Source: Phycisphaeraceae bacterium (lineage in GTDB: Bacteria; Planctomycetota; Phycisphaerae; Phycisphaerales; UBA1924). From it: 64,000 nt of DNA. Below are positions 53,926 through 63,309 of the stretch, piece by piece. Below the pieces are notes generated by a model. That model did not search any database, had not been told where the DNA came from, and saw only the letters and a list, made by a program, of their open reading frames with translations. A program made the translations under genes and the position numbers. The stretch lies in NCBI GenBank assembly GCA_020639195.1, contig JACKHB010000002.1:805200-869199 (forward strand), in the 5' to 3' direction. The first letter of the stretch is position 1. Each line of letters starts with the position of its first letter.

Positions 53926-55986
53926 TCAGTCCCCGATCGCCTCTTTCAGCCCCGGCACCTGCTCGGCGCCGTGCGGCACCTGAATGCTCGAGTTCGTGAA
54001 GTCGTCGCCGATCGGCTCCGCGCGCCCGCCGATGTGCTCGGCCAGGAACGCCTCGCTGACGGCGAAGAACGACAGGCGGTTCTCCGGACGCGCGAATCCG
54101 TGCCCCTCATCGGGATACAGCACGTACGTCACCGGGATCGCCTTGCGCTGCATCTCTTCGACGATCTGGTCCGACTCGCTGACCTTGACCCGCGGGTCGT
54201 TCTGCCCCTGGCCGATCAGCAGCGGACGCTCGATGTCGTCCACGTGCGAGAGCGGTGAGCGCGAGTCCAGGAACGCCCGGCCCGCCTCCGTGCGCGGGTC
54301 GCCGACGCGCGCCGCCCAGAGGTCCATCAGCGGCTTCCAGTATTCGGGGATCGTCTCGAGCAGGGTCCGCAGGTTCGACGGACCGACGATGTCCACGCCG
54401 CAGGCGAACGTCTCGGGTGTGAAGGTCAGCCCGACGAGCGTCGCATACCCGCCGTACGAGCCGCCCATGATCGCGACCTCGTCCGGCTTGGCGATCTTCT
54501 GCTCCACCATCCAGTTGACCGAGTCGATCAGGTCATCGTGCATCTTGCCGGCCCACTCCTTGTTGGCCGCGTTGATGAAGTTCTTGCCAAACCCCGTCGA
54601 GCCGCGATAGTTGACGCTCAGCACGGCGTACCCGCGATTGGCCAGCCACTGGTGGATGGTGTTGTACCCCCACGAGTCGCGCGCCCACGGCCCCCCGTGC
54701 ACGTACAGCACCGTCGGCAGCGGATGGTCCGGACGGCCATCGGCGTCGGTGTCCGACTCGGGCGGAAGCGACAGGTAGCTGACGAGATTCAGCCCGTCGC
54801 GGCTCTTGATGATGACAGGGTGCATCTTGGCCAGTTGCACGCCCTCGAGCGCCGGCCGGTTCGAGAACAGATACGTCCCGCGCTTCGAGGGACGGTCGTA
54901 GAGGTAGTACCGCACCGGGCCGTCGTCCTGCACGTACACCACGATCCACTTGGAGTCGTCGTGCGACCGGCTCGAGATGTTGATGTCTCCCTCGGCCATC
55001 GCGCGCAGCCGCTCGATGTCCGGCGCGATGCTCTGGTCCAGCACCGTCCATTCCGTCCTCGCGTAGTCGATCGAGACCGCCTGGATCGTGTCCTTGGTCG
55101 GATGCACCATCAGCCCGTTGACGTCCGCGCGCGGGCTCTGGAACACCGTCTCGAGCTTGCCAGTGTTCAGGTCCAGCGCATTGAGCGCCGCCGTGTCGCG
55201 CCCGCGGCTGTCGATCAGGTACAGGGTGTTTCCGTCCTCGCTGAAGCCCGCTGGGTTGGTCGTCAGCAGGTCGTCGCCGGGAATCGTCAGGTACTCGTCC
55301 CACGAGCCGTCGTCGGTGCGCTTGTAGATCTGGTTGCCCCCGTCGGGCGTCATGGAGAACGCAAACCGCAGGTCGTACTCATCGTCGAGCATGTAGCCCA
55401 GGAATCCCGGGTTCTGCTCGATCAGCGTCATCTGGCCCGTCTCGATATTCACGCGGTACAGATCGTGGAACTGCGGCACACGGTTGTTGAGCCCGACGAT
55501 GATCTCGCTGGGGAACTCGTCGCTCACGCCGTTGATCTGGGCGCGCGGGCGCAGGGGCCGCCCGCTGGGCTGAGGGATCGGCTGGCCGTCGGGCCCGAGG
55601 ATCGGGTCGGTCTGCGTCAGCGTCCGGTCCTCGCCGGACTCGACGTTCACGCTGTGCACCGCCCAGTTCTCGTCGCCGCCGTCGTCCTTGAGGTACAGGA
55701 TGTGCGTGTTGTTGAACGCCCAGAAGTACGTCTGGATGCCCCGCGTCGTGTCGTTGGTGACCGGCGCCGCCCTGGACGGATCGCTCACCGGCGCAACCCA
55801 CACATTCATCACGCCGTCGCGCGCCGCGAGAAAGCTGATGCGGCGTCCATCCGGGCTCACCTGCACGCCGGCGCGATCCGGGTTCCCGAATATCACCTCG
55901 CGTGGGATCAGCGGCGGGTCCGCCGCGGGCGCCGCGCCCGCGCTCAGGCCCAACACCGCCGCGGCCAGAACGATCGAAACTCTCAT
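53926..55986 (-). CDS. Exported S9 prolyl oligopeptidase-family peptidase
   Basis: A 686-residue exported serine peptidase. A signal peptide (1-21) is followed by an N-terminal beta-propeller (about 30-400) that limits access to short peptides, and an alpha/beta-hydrolase domain (about 410-660). The nucleophile serine is in MGGSYGGYATL, the acid in GQNDPRVKVSESDQ and the histidine in PDEGHGF. Active serine peptidases of this layout cleave after proline or as dipeptidyl/acylaminoacyl peptidases; which one is unclear. It is the only gene on this strand here, convergent with ppdK and ending at the terminator above. Confidence 0.93.
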   Translation of the reverse strand: MRVSIVLAAAVLGLSAGAAPAADPPLIPREVIFGNPDRAGVQVSPDGRRISFLAARDGVMNVWVAPVSDPSRAAPVTNDTTRGIQTYFWAFNNTHILYLKDDGGDENWAVHSVNVESGEDRTLTQTDPILGPDGQPIPQPSGRPLRPRAQINGVSDEFPSEIIVGLNNRVPQFHDLYRVNIETGQMTLIEQNPGFLGYMLDDEYDLRFAFSMTPDGGNQIYKRTDDGSWDEYLTIPGDDLLTTNPAGFSEDGNTLYLIDSRGRDTAALNALDLNTGKLETVFQSPRADVNGLMVHPTKDTIQAVSIDYARTEWTVLDQSIAPDIERLRAMAEGDINISSRSHDDSKWIVVYVQDDGPVRYYLYDRPSKRGTYLFSNRPALEGVQLAKMHPVIIKSRDGLNLVSYLSLPPESDTDADGRPDHPLPTVLYVHGGPWARDSWGYNTIHQWLANRGYAVLSVNYRGSTGFGKNFINAANKEWAGKMHDDLIDSVNWMVEQKIAKPDEVAIMGGSYGGYATLVGLTFTPETFACGVDIVGPSNLRTLLETIPEYWKPLMDLWAARVGDPRTEAGRAFLDSRSPLSHVDDIERPLLIGQGQNDPRVKVSESDQIVEEMQRKAIPVTYVLYPDEGHGFARPENRLSFFAVSEAFLAEHIGGRAEPIGDDFTNSSIQVPHGAEQVPGLKEAIGD

Positions 55987-56225
55987 CGGAATCCCCCTTT
56001 GGGATGGCCGTGCCGCGCCCCCGGGACACCCCGAAACCGGCGCGAACGGCGAGAAAGGCGGCCCGCGGCCAGTTCGACCGCGGACCGCTGCGCAGAATCC
56101 TTGTCCTTCCGCGAGTCGCCGGTGCGATTTCAGGCGAGAATCTCCCGAGCCACCGACGCCGGGTTGGTACCGAGAGCCATCGCGTCAGTTTCGCGTCCGG
56201 GCGAGAATTGCTCCGAATCGAGCGG

Positions 56226-57089
56226 TCAAGCCGCCGTGGAGCCCTGGCGCGTCACCCGCGCGATCGCCCGCTTGCCGATCACCGCCAGCACCACCAGCAC
56301 CGCCACACTGACCGCGATCCCCACCGGCAGCAGCCACGCCGGGCGCGCCTGTGAGACCGCGTCCTTGTTGATCACGCCCTCGATCAGCGTCGCCATGAAC
56401 ACCGCCACGCCCGTCCGCGGCGCCATCCCAATGAGCGTGCCCAGCGCGTACGGCACGCGCGGCACCTTCACGCACGACATCACCAGGTTCGTGAACGCAA
56501 ACGGCGAATTGGGCGGAATGCGCACCAGCGTGACGATCCCGAGCGTCCGAAAGAACCCCGCGCCGTGCTCACCCCCCACCAGCGCATCGCGAACCGCACG
56601 CCACGTCGGATGCTCATCGAGGATCTTCATCGCCCGATCCCGAGAGGCGCTCCGGCCGATCTCGTAGCCGAGCAGCGAGCCCCCGAAGAACCCCAGCAGC
56701 GCCGCGGGAAACCCCGCCGCGAATCCGAACGCCCATCCACCCAGCACGGCCTGGGCATACGTTGGCAACAGCGCCAGGCCCGCGAGCACCGCAAACGCGG
56801 CGGTGTAGAGCGCCAGGCCCGCGAACTGGTGCCCTTGCAGCCACGTGCCCACGGGATTCAGGTTCAGCAGCAGCACGAATCCGCCCAGCGCGGGCATGAC
56901 CGCCGCGATGATCGCCAGAGGCCCCGCCGGCCCGAGCCGCTGGAAGATCTCTGCGAAGCTCTGCGGCTTTGCCGGCGTCGAAGGGTCCGCGCTGCTCGCG
57001 TCATCCGAGACGCGCATCTCGCCATCGGGCGGCGGAGGTCGCTTCGCGTCGGTCGGCTCGATGTTTGTGGGCCCTTCCGGACGGTCCAT
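56226..57089 (-). CDS. TVP38/TMEM64-family membrane protein
   Basis: A 287-residue integral membrane protein of the TVP38/TMEM64 (VTT, SNARE-associated-like) family. An acidic/proline-rich N-terminal tail of about 60 residues precedes five to six hydrophobic segments. The conserved core reads TYAQAVLGGWAFGFAAGFPAALLGFFGGSLLGYEIGR, then LVRIPPNSPFAFTNLVM, GTLIGMAPRTG and a last C-terminal helix. DedA/VTT proteins have been linked to lipid scrambling and proton-driven transport; the actual role is unknown. The ATG at 57089 starts the acidic tail. The 239 bases between it and the S9 gene hold nothing identified. Confidence 0.87.
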   Translation of the reverse strand: MDRPEGPTNIEPTDAKRPPPPDGEMRVSDDASSADPSTPAKPQSFAEIFQRLGPAGPLAIIAAVMPALGGFVLLLNLNPVGTWLQGHQFAGLALYTAAFAVLAGLALLPTYAQAVLGGWAFGFAAGFPAALLGFFGGSLLGYEIGRSASRDRAMKILDEHPTWRAVRDALVGGEHGAGFFRTLGIVTLVRIPPNSPFAFTNLVMSCVKVPRVPYALGTLIGMAPRTGVAVFMATLIEGVINKDAVSQARPAWLLPVGIAVSVAVLVVLAVIGKRAIARVTRQGSTAA

Positions 57090-57133
57090 GGGACAGAGGG
57101 TAGCCGACACCTCTGGGGCCTTCGCCACTGCCT

Positions 57134-58678
57134 CTAGTGCGTGAAGTTGGCGTTGGGATCGGTTGAACCCGGCGAGGTTCCCCCGACGTTGCCGTTCACC
57201 GCGTTGGCGCTCACCGCCTGCACCGCCAGGATGTGATTGCCCGTGCTGACGCTCCAGTTGACTCCATTGGCGCTGCACGTGTTGCGGGAGATGAAGTTGT
57301 CCGGTTGCTCCACCAGGATTCCCGTGCCGTTCAACAGGCAGTGGTTCCCTTCAATGCGCCCACCATCCAAAGAGTAGACGCGGATCCCGACGCCATTGTT
57401 CGACGCCATACAGTCGCGGATCACATAGTCTCCCACGATCGAGAGTCCGTAGTCGAAGTTGTACGAGACGTTGGATCGCTCGATCAGCCCCTGCCCCGTC
57501 GCGTAGACGCCCAGCGAGTTCTGAAACGCAGAGCACTGAGAGAGCGTTGTCCCGTACCCCACCACGAACCCCACGCCGATGTTGTCGCCGGCATTGCACC
57601 CAACGACGGCACTGCCGTTGACGGTGAAGAACCCGGTCTGATTCTCATTCGCAGAGCAGCCAGACAAACTCGAGTTTCCCTCGACGTGGAGACCAGCCGC
57701 ATCATTGCGGATCCCCGACGATCCGCTCACCGCGCTCCCCGATCCACAGTGGATTCCGGTCTCGCCGTTGTTCGAGGCCGAGCAAGCCTCAACCGCCGCT
57801 CCTTCTCCCGCCTCGATGCCGTCCTCCACGTTGAACTCCGCGCTGCAGCCGGTGATCGATGCGCCGACCGACGCCGCGATGCCGTCCTGCTGGTTGGCGT
57901 ACGCCGTCGTCGCGCGGATCGCGCAGCCATCCCCCGCGGAGATCCCCGCCTGCGTGTTCAGGCTCACCGCGCAGTCGCTCACCGTGCCGCCCGCGCCGAG
58001 GCCGATCCCGACGCCGGTGTTGCCCCGCACGACGCACCCCATGATCACACACGCCCCGCCAGCCGCGACCCCAGCGCCCCCGTTGTCTCTCGACACGCAC
58101 CGCTCCAGCAGACCGCCCGTCGGCAGCGAGATTCCGATGCCCCCGTTGTCGCGGCTGACGCACCGACGCGCCACCGCACCGGTGCTCAGCGCCAGGCCGG
58201 CACCACCGTTGTCCGCCGCGATCACGCTCTCGACAACCGCCCCCTGCCCTTCGCCCGAAGGCGACAGGTTAACGCCATCTCCGCCCCATCGCGCCACGAT
58301 GCCGTTGCGGAGGATGATGTGCTCGGCGGGCCCCTCGGCGACGATCCCCGTCAGCGAGCCCTGGACGCCGCGCACCGAGAACCCCATCAGGTCGATCGAG
58401 ACGTTGCTCGTGGCGATCTCGATGCCGTGCTTGCCCACCTCACCGACGACCTCCGCGGTCAGGTAGTACGACCCGGGCACGTCGATCCGGAACACCGAAT
58501 CCGCATCGCCGCGCGCGCTCCCATCGGTGATCGCGATCCGAGGCTCGACCTCGGTCAGCGTCTTGTGCGTGCCCTCCACCGGTCCGGCGGGGGGATCGAC
58601 CGGCCCGGCCATCAGCAGGGCCGTCCCCGCCAATGCCAGACAGCACAGCGACGAACACACGATCGCAGATCGGCTCAT
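57134..58678 (-). CDS. Secreted right-handed parallel beta-helix protein
   Basis: A 514-residue exported protein with a signal peptide (about 1-23; it contains four cysteines, so a lipoprotein is not certain). After an N-terminal cap (PRIAITDGSARGDADSVFRI, then PGSYYLTAEV), about 16 coils of 21-24 residues follow, repeating patterns such as CSAEFNVEDGIEAGEGAAVEAC and CVVRGNTGVGIGLGAGGTVSDC, the form of pectate-lyase-like right-handed beta-helix repeats with a cysteine at each turn. The C-terminal GNHCLLNGTGILVEQ... NTCSANG segment is common in such Phycisphaerae proteins. AGGAGA precedes the ATG at 58678. Likely a carbohydrate-binding or cell-surface scaffold; no catalytic residues are evident. 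Confidence 0.85.
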   Translation of the reverse strand: MSRSAIVCSSLCCLALAGTALLMAGPVDPPAGPVEGTHKTLTEVEPRIAITDGSARGDADSVFRIDVPGSYYLTAEVVGEVGKHGIEIATSNVSIDLMGFSVRGVQGSLTGIVAEGPAEHIILRNGIVARWGGDGVNLSPSGEGQGAVVESVIAADNGGAGLALSTGAVARRCVSRDNGGIGISLPTGGLLERCVSRDNGGAGVAAGGACVIMGCVVRGNTGVGIGLGAGGTVSDCAVSLNTQAGISAGDGCAIRATTAYANQQDGIAASVGASITGCSAEFNVEDGIEAGEGAAVEACSASNNGETGIHCGSGSAVSGSSGIRNDAAGLHVEGNSSLSGCSANENQTGFFTVNGSAVVGCNAGDNIGVGFVVGYGTTLSQCSAFQNSLGVYATGQGLIERSNVSYNFDYGLSIVGDYVIRDCMASNNGVGIRVYSLDGGRIEGNHCLLNGTGILVEQPDNFISRNTCSANGVNWSVSTGNHILAVQAVSANAVNGNVGGTSPGSTDPNANFTH

Positions 58679-58808
58679 GACACTTCTCCTGCAACCCCGC
58701 GACATCGAGGCGGGTCTGTCCCAGCCTAGCGATCCGCCTCGCCCGCACCAACGCGAACGTCGCGCATCGGGACCGGCCCTCGCGGCGCCGTCCCGTAGAA
58801 TCCGCCCC

Positions 58809-60581
58809 ATGACCCAGCCCTACTACGTCACCACGCCCATCTACTACGTCAACGACCGGCCCCACATCGGGCACTGCTACACCACGCTGCTCGCCGACGT
58901 CGCCGCGAGGTTCGCCCGCATGGTCCGGGGTCCCGACGCCCTCCGCGACGTCTTCTTCCTGACCGGCACCGACGAGCACGCCGAAAAGGTCGTCGAGTCC
59001 GCCCGCAAGAACGGCGTCAGCCCGCAGGAATGGGCCGACCGCAACGCCGCGGAATACCGCCGCGCCTTCGCCCTCATGAACTTCTCGCACGACGACTTCG
59101 TGCGAACCACCGAGGACCGGCACAAGCTCCGCGCCGCGGCGTACATCCGCCGGCTCATGGACAAGGGCGACATCGAACTGGGCGACTACGAGGGCTGGTA
59201 CGACGCCAGCCAGGAGGAGTACGTCACCGAGACCACCGCCAAGGAGCACGACTACAAGAGCCCCGTCACCGGCCGCCCGCTGGAGCGCCGCACCGAGCAG
59301 AACTACTTCTTCCGCCTGGACCGCTACGAGCCCTGGCTCCGGGCCGAGATCGAGTCCGATCGCGTGCGCATCCTCCCCGAGGCCCGCAAGAACGAGATCC
59401 TCGGGCGCATCCGCCAGGGGCTCAACAAGGTGCCGGTGTCCCGGCGCATCCGCCCCGGCGATGAGGACTGGGGCATCCGCATGCCCGGCGACGATGCGCA
59501 TCGCGTCTACGTCTGGATCGAGGCGCTGTGCAACTACCTCAGCGTGGTGGACAACAAGGCCGAGATCGACACCACCACGACCGAGGGCGATCGGCGGAAG
59601 TTCTGGCCCGCGACGCTGCACCTGATGGCCAAGGACATCGTCTGGTTCCACGCGGTGATCTGGCCGGCCATGCTGCACGCCCTGGGCGAGGAGCCGCCTC
59701 GATGCGTCTACGCGCACAGCTACTGGATCCGCGAGGGACGCAAGATGAGCAAGTCCCTGGGCAACTTCATCGACATCGACCTGATCGAGGCGTACTCGAC
59801 CATGACGCTCACAAGCGAGCGCGACCTGGCCGCGAAGGACGGACGCGAGGCGCGGCCGATGGGCATCGACCCGCTGCGCTGGTACCTCGCGACCCGCGGC
59901 CCGCTGGGCGAGACCGACGCCGACTTCAGCCACGCTGGGTTCTTCGAGGTCTACAACGCGGAACTGGCCAACGGCATCGGCAACTGCGTCAGCCGCGTGG
60001 GGAACATGATCGAGAAGTACTTTGGGGGGGTTGTGCCGAAGGTGGACTGGACTCTGGCAGTCGCTTATGCCACCTCATTGCTTTCGAGCTTCCTCGGATC
60101 TCCTCTACCAGGGCAGACCGCGGCGCCTACAGCCGACGTGTCGCTTGAGTCCGATGCGGCAGTCGAACTCGGACGAGCGCTCTGGTGCCTTGAACGCGTT
60201 CGCCTCGCAGACGCATCGCGGTGCGCTATCGAGCTCGTCACAGACATCGACCTCTTTATTAATCAGACGCGACCGTTCTCCGTGGCTAAGGAGCAGAGCA
60301 TGCGCGCAACGTTGGCAAGCATTCTTATCTCGTGTGCCGAAGCCCTGCGCATCGCCTCGCTCCTGCTCTACCCCGCCTGCCCCGCCTCCATGGCCCAGCT
60401 CTGGCGCGACTGGAACTGCGACCACCTCTCCGACCCCGCCGACCCCAACTCTCCCTTCGTCGCTCCCCTTGAGCAACTCGCCCAGTGGGCCGGACCCCAC
60501 GGCCTCAAGCCCGGCCAGAGGATCCGCAAGGGCCTGCCCCTGTTCATGCGGGCCGACGCGGCCGAACAGCCCGAGGGGTGA
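58809..60581 (+). CDS. metG: Methionyl-tRNA synthetase
   Basis: A 590-residue class I synthetase that charges tRNA-Met. The class signature is HIGH (residues 19-22) and KMSKS (312-316). The inserted zinc knuckle found in many MetRS enzymes is absent: the region reads KEHDYKSPVTGRPLERRTEQN with no cysteines. The anticodon-binding domain is C-terminal; there is no EMAP-like extension. The segment about 60040-60345 (residues about 411-513) uses codons unlike the rest and matches an unusual variant of this domain. Start ATG 58809; the frame continues upstream without support. Divergent from the beta-helix gene. Confidence 0.95.
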   Translation: MTQPYYVTTPIYYVNDRPHIGHCYTTLLADVAARFARMVRGPDALRDVFFLTGTDEHAEKVVESARKNGVSPQEWADRNAAEYRRAFALMNFSHDDFVRTTEDRHKLRAAAYIRRLMDKGDIELGDYEGWYDASQEEYVTETTAKEHDYKSPVTGRPLERRTEQNYFFRLDRYEPWLRAEIESDRVRILPEARKNEILGRIRQGLNKVPVSRRIRPGDEDWGIRMPGDDAHRVYVWIEALCNYLSVVDNKAEIDTTTTEGDRRKFWPATLHLMAKDIVWFHAVIWPAMLHALGEEPPRCVYAHSYWIREGRKMSKSLGNFIDIDLIEAYSTMTLTSERDLAAKDGREARPMGIDPLRWYLATRGPLGETDADFSHAGFFEVYNAELANGIGNCVSRVGNMIEKYFGGVVPKVDWTLAVAYATSLLSSFLGSPLPGQTAAPTADVSLESDAAVELGRALWCLERVRLADASRCAIELVTDIDLFINQTRPFSVAKEQSMRATLASILISCAEALRIASLLLYPACPASMAQLWRDWNCDHLSDPADPNSPFVAPLEQLAQWAGPHGLKPGQRIRKGLPLFMRADAAEQPEG

Positions 60582-60606
60582 CCCCCGTTTCCGCTAGAAT
60601 CACCGC

Positions 60607-61221
60607 ATGGAAGGCTCCCCGCGAGACGGAACTCGCACGTGCGTCGTGCTGCGCCCCCGCCCTGCGCCGATCCCGCCCGATCTGCGCTCGGCCCTCATCC
60701 GTCGCGGCTTTGACCTCATCGACTGCCAGAGTCCCTTTCTCGCCTTGGCGCACGTCGTCGCCATGCGCCGCGAGAAATCCACACCCGTGGTCCTGCTGGT
60801 GGTCTCCCCCACCGATGCCTCACCCCTTCTGACCACCCTCGACCGCTACCTCCCCGGCCAGCCCTGCTGGCAGTACGACCAGTCTGCGACACCCGCTCTG
60901 CGCGCGCTCGATCCCGGCCGCCCGACGCCTTCCGCCGCCAAGCCCCCCGCCGAGCCCTCGCCCGACGAGGAACCACTCGAAGAAGAGGACGCCTCGATAA
61001 GGTTCCCGCAGGTCCGATATCCACGCGACCGAACCCACGCTCCGGCACCGGGGTACGCAAAGGGGGCGACTCCACCGCTTCGACTGATCGGACCCACCCT
61101 TCCCGCCGATGAACCGTCCGATCCCGAGCGGAAGGACCCGCCCCAGAGCCTGCTCACGGAAGAGGAGCTGGCGATGCTGCTTTCGGACGAGCCGCCGCGT
61201 TCGTCGGGGGGGCTGGGTTGA
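60607..61221 (+). CDS. Pseudo-receiver-like hypothetical protein
   Basis: A 204-residue protein. Residues about 12-90 (TCVVLRPRPAPIPPDLRSALIRRGFDLIDC and onward TPVVLLVVSP) have the alternating strand/helix look of a CheY-like receiver but lack the acidic phosphorylation pocket. The rest is a proline/glutamate-rich tail with a final SLLTEEELAMLLSDEPP helix. Its stop overlaps the start of the diguanylate cyclase gene by four bases (TTGA), so the two are translationally coupled and probably work together. No function can be given beyond that. Confidence 0.6.
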   Translation: MEGSPRDGTRTCVVLRPRPAPIPPDLRSALIRRGFDLIDCQSPFLALAHVVAMRREKSTPVVLLVVSPTDASPLLTTLDRYLPGQPCWQYDQSATPALRALDPGRPTPSAAKPPAEPSPDEEPLEEEDASIRFPQVRYPRDRTHAPAPGYAKGATPPLRLIGPTLPADEPSDPERKDPPQSLLTEEELAMLLSDEPPRSSGGLG

Positions 61222-62486
61222 GCGACGTTCGAGTCATCCTGGTTGGGCCGTCCGACCTCGACCGCACGCTGCGCCGAGACCCGCGCATCGAACTGGTCCG
61301 CGTCCGCACCGCCCTGGACGCCATCGCCGAACTCGGCGACCCCGTGGATTCCGAGTCTCCGGCCCGCGCCATCGTCCTGCTCACTCCCGGCGCGGCCCCC
61401 CCGGAACAGGACCTCTTCGAACTCGCCGCGGGATTGCGACGAGTGGATCCCGCCGTGCGGTTCCTCCGCGTCTCAGACAACGGCCACACCGAACCGGCTC
61501 CCCCCTACGACGGCGCGATCAGCACGCACGAATCCGCCGACCGGCTGTGGCTCACCCTGACCGGAGAGTCCAGCCCCGCGCCCGATCCTTCGCCCGCACC
61601 GGCGCCGACGCCCACCGCGCCACCCGTTGCGCCCGCCGACGACCCGCGCGATGAATCGCTCGTGCGCGCGCTGCTGCGCGGGCGCGATGTCCTCGAGCCC
61701 GCGATGGAGCAGATTCGCTCGCGGCTCGGCGACGGCTGCGCGTTCTCGCGCGGCGAGGAGGGCCCCGGCGAGGCCGTCCGCTGGCACGAGCGCAACTTCG
61801 GGTGGCTCTCCTGCGACGGCGCACCGCGCCCGGCCCTCGCCGGCGAGGCGTCGTGGCTCGCCGGCTGGTTGCGCCTTGCCGAGCAGCAGGAAGAACTGCG
61901 CCGCGCCGCCCTGACCGATCCGCTCACGGGCGCGTGGAACCGGCGATACTTCGACCGCTTCCTGCCCGTCGCGATCGAGCAGGCCCGGGCCTCGCGCGCC
62001 AGCCTGACCGTGCTGGTCTTCGACATCGACGACTTCAAGCGATACAACGAGCAGTTCGGCCACACCGCCGGCGATGAGATCCTCATCGAGACCGTCCGCC
62101 TGATCCGCAGCGTCATCCGCCCCACCGACCGAGTCTGTCGCATCGGCGGCGACGAGTTCGCCGTGATCTTCCACGAGCCCAGGGGCCCCCGCTCGCCCGG
62201 GAGCCGTCCGCCCGAGAGCGTCTACGACATCTCGCGCCGCTTCCAGCAGCAGATCTGCCAGCACAAGTTCCCCAAGCTCGGCGATCAGGCCCCCGGCACG
62301 CTGACAATCTCCGGCGGCCTCGCGACGTATCCGTGGGACGGGCGCGACGCCCGTGACCTGCTCGAGTTCGCCGATGCACTCGCCATGCGCAGCAAACGCC
62401 AGGGCAAGAACGCCATCACGCTGGGCCCCGGCGCCGCGCGAGAATGCGCGCGACAGGACGCCCCCGACGGCGACGATCTCTCTTAG
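61218..62486 (+). CDS. Diguanylate cyclase (GGDEF) with degenerate receiver
   Basis: A 422-residue protein. Residues 1-110 look like a degenerate response-regulator receiver (VRVILVGPSDLDRTL, ARAIVLLTPG); a Pro/Ala linker and a middle domain (about 150-220) follow. The C-terminal GGDEF domain (about 230-405) makes cyclic-di-GMP from two GTP: LTDPLTGAWNRRYFDRFL, DIDDFKRYNEQFGHTAGD, and the active IGGDEFAVIF. The inhibitory I-site RPTD (RxxD) sits five residues before GGDEF, so product feedback is expected. Start is TTG at 61218 overlapping the previous stop. It overlaps the convergent ispD by four bases. Confidence 0.9.
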   Translation: MSDVRVILVGPSDLDRTLRRDPRIELVRVRTALDAIAELGDPVDSESPARAIVLLTPGAAPPEQDLFELAAGLRRVDPAVRFLRVSDNGHTEPAPPYDGAISTHESADRLWLTLTGESSPAPDPSPAPAPTPTAPPVAPADDPRDESLVRALLRGRDVLEPAMEQIRSRLGDGCAFSRGEEGPGEAVRWHERNFGWLSCDGAPRPALAGEASWLAGWLRLAEQQEELRRAALTDPLTGAWNRRYFDRFLPVAIEQARASRASLTVLVFDIDDFKRYNEQFGHTAGDEILIETVRLIRSVIRPTDRVCRIGGDEFAVIFHEPRGPRSPGSRPPESVYDISRRFQQQICQHKFPKLGDQAPGTLTISGGLATYPWDGRDARDLLEFADALAMRSKRQGKNAITLGPGAARECARQDAPDGDDLS

Positions 62487-63286
62487 AACTTCTTGTGCGT
62501 CGGCCGGTCCGACGGCGGCCTGAACCCCAGGATCGCCCGCGCCACCTGGAGATCCCCGCTCCGCGTCACCTTGATGTTGCGAGGTTCGCCCCGCACCACG
62601 CACACCGGCTCTCCCAGCCGCTCCACCAACTGCGCATCATCGGTGCTCGACAGGTCATCCTGTGCGTACGCCCGGCGCAGCAGCCCCGCCCTGAACACCT
62701 GCGGCGTCTGCGTCATCACCAGCCCCGCCCGCTCGAGCGTTCCCTCGACCATCCGGACGCGCAGCGCGCGGCTCGCCCCCAGGATCGCTCCGATGGCGTC
62801 ATCGTCGGCGATCTCCCGCTCCTCGCCCACGCGCTTGATCGTGTCTCCCGCCTCGATGCCCGGCACGACCGCATCGAACCGCTCGGCCGCCTCGAACACG
62901 CGCTCGATCAGTTCCGGTGAAGCGCACGGCCTGGCCGCATCGTGCACCGCGATGTGCGTGCAGTCCTCCGGCACGTGCGCCAGGGCCTCGCGCACGGTCT
63001 CGTAGCGGTGCGCCTTCCCGCCGCGGCAGACGCTCGCACCGAGCATCCCGAGCTTGTCGCCGTGACGCAGTCGAAACTCCGCGAACGCCGCCTCCTCGTG
63101 CGGGCCCGCGACCACGATGCTCATCACGCGCTCGTGCTTCGTGAACAACTCGACGGTCCGTTGCAGCAGGGGCCGGCCGCCCATGTCCTCGTCGAGCTTG
63201 TTGCGCGAGAACTCCATCCCCTCGCTGTATCGCGAGGAAAACCCCGCCGCGGGAATGACGACGCCAATGCGGAGTGATTCGCCCAT
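62483..63286 (-). CDS. ispD: 2-C-methyl-D-erythritol 4-phosphate cytidylyltransferase
   Basis: A 267-residue enzyme of the non-mevalonate isoprenoid pathway that activates MEP with CTP. The signature nucleotide loop is PAAGFSSRYSEGMEFSRNK, longer than in E. coli IspD, where PAAGFGRRM is followed almost at once by the lysine; the HDAARP motif, TQTPQVF, STDDAQLVE and NIKVT follow. A larger cytidylyltransferase such as TarI is possible but the TQTPQVF and HDAARP motifs favour IspD. No ispF neighbour is seen. It is upstream (same strand) of the sulfotransferase's 3' end by 23 bases; an operon is possible. Confidence 0.9.
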   Translation of the reverse strand: MGESLRIGVVIPAAGFSSRYSEGMEFSRNKLDEDMGGRPLLQRTVELFTKHERVMSIVVAGPHEEAAFAEFRLRHGDKLGMLGASVCRGGKAHRYETVREALAHVPEDCTHIAVHDAARPCASPELIERVFEAAERFDAVVPGIEAGDTIKRVGEEREIADDDAIGAILGASRALRVRMVEGTLERAGLVMTQTPQVFRAGLLRRAYAQDDLSSTDDAQLVERLGEPVCVVRGEPRNIKVTRSGDLQVARAILGFRPPSDRPTHKKF

Positions 63287-63309
63287 GTCGGGGCAATCCT
63301 AGCGGAATC

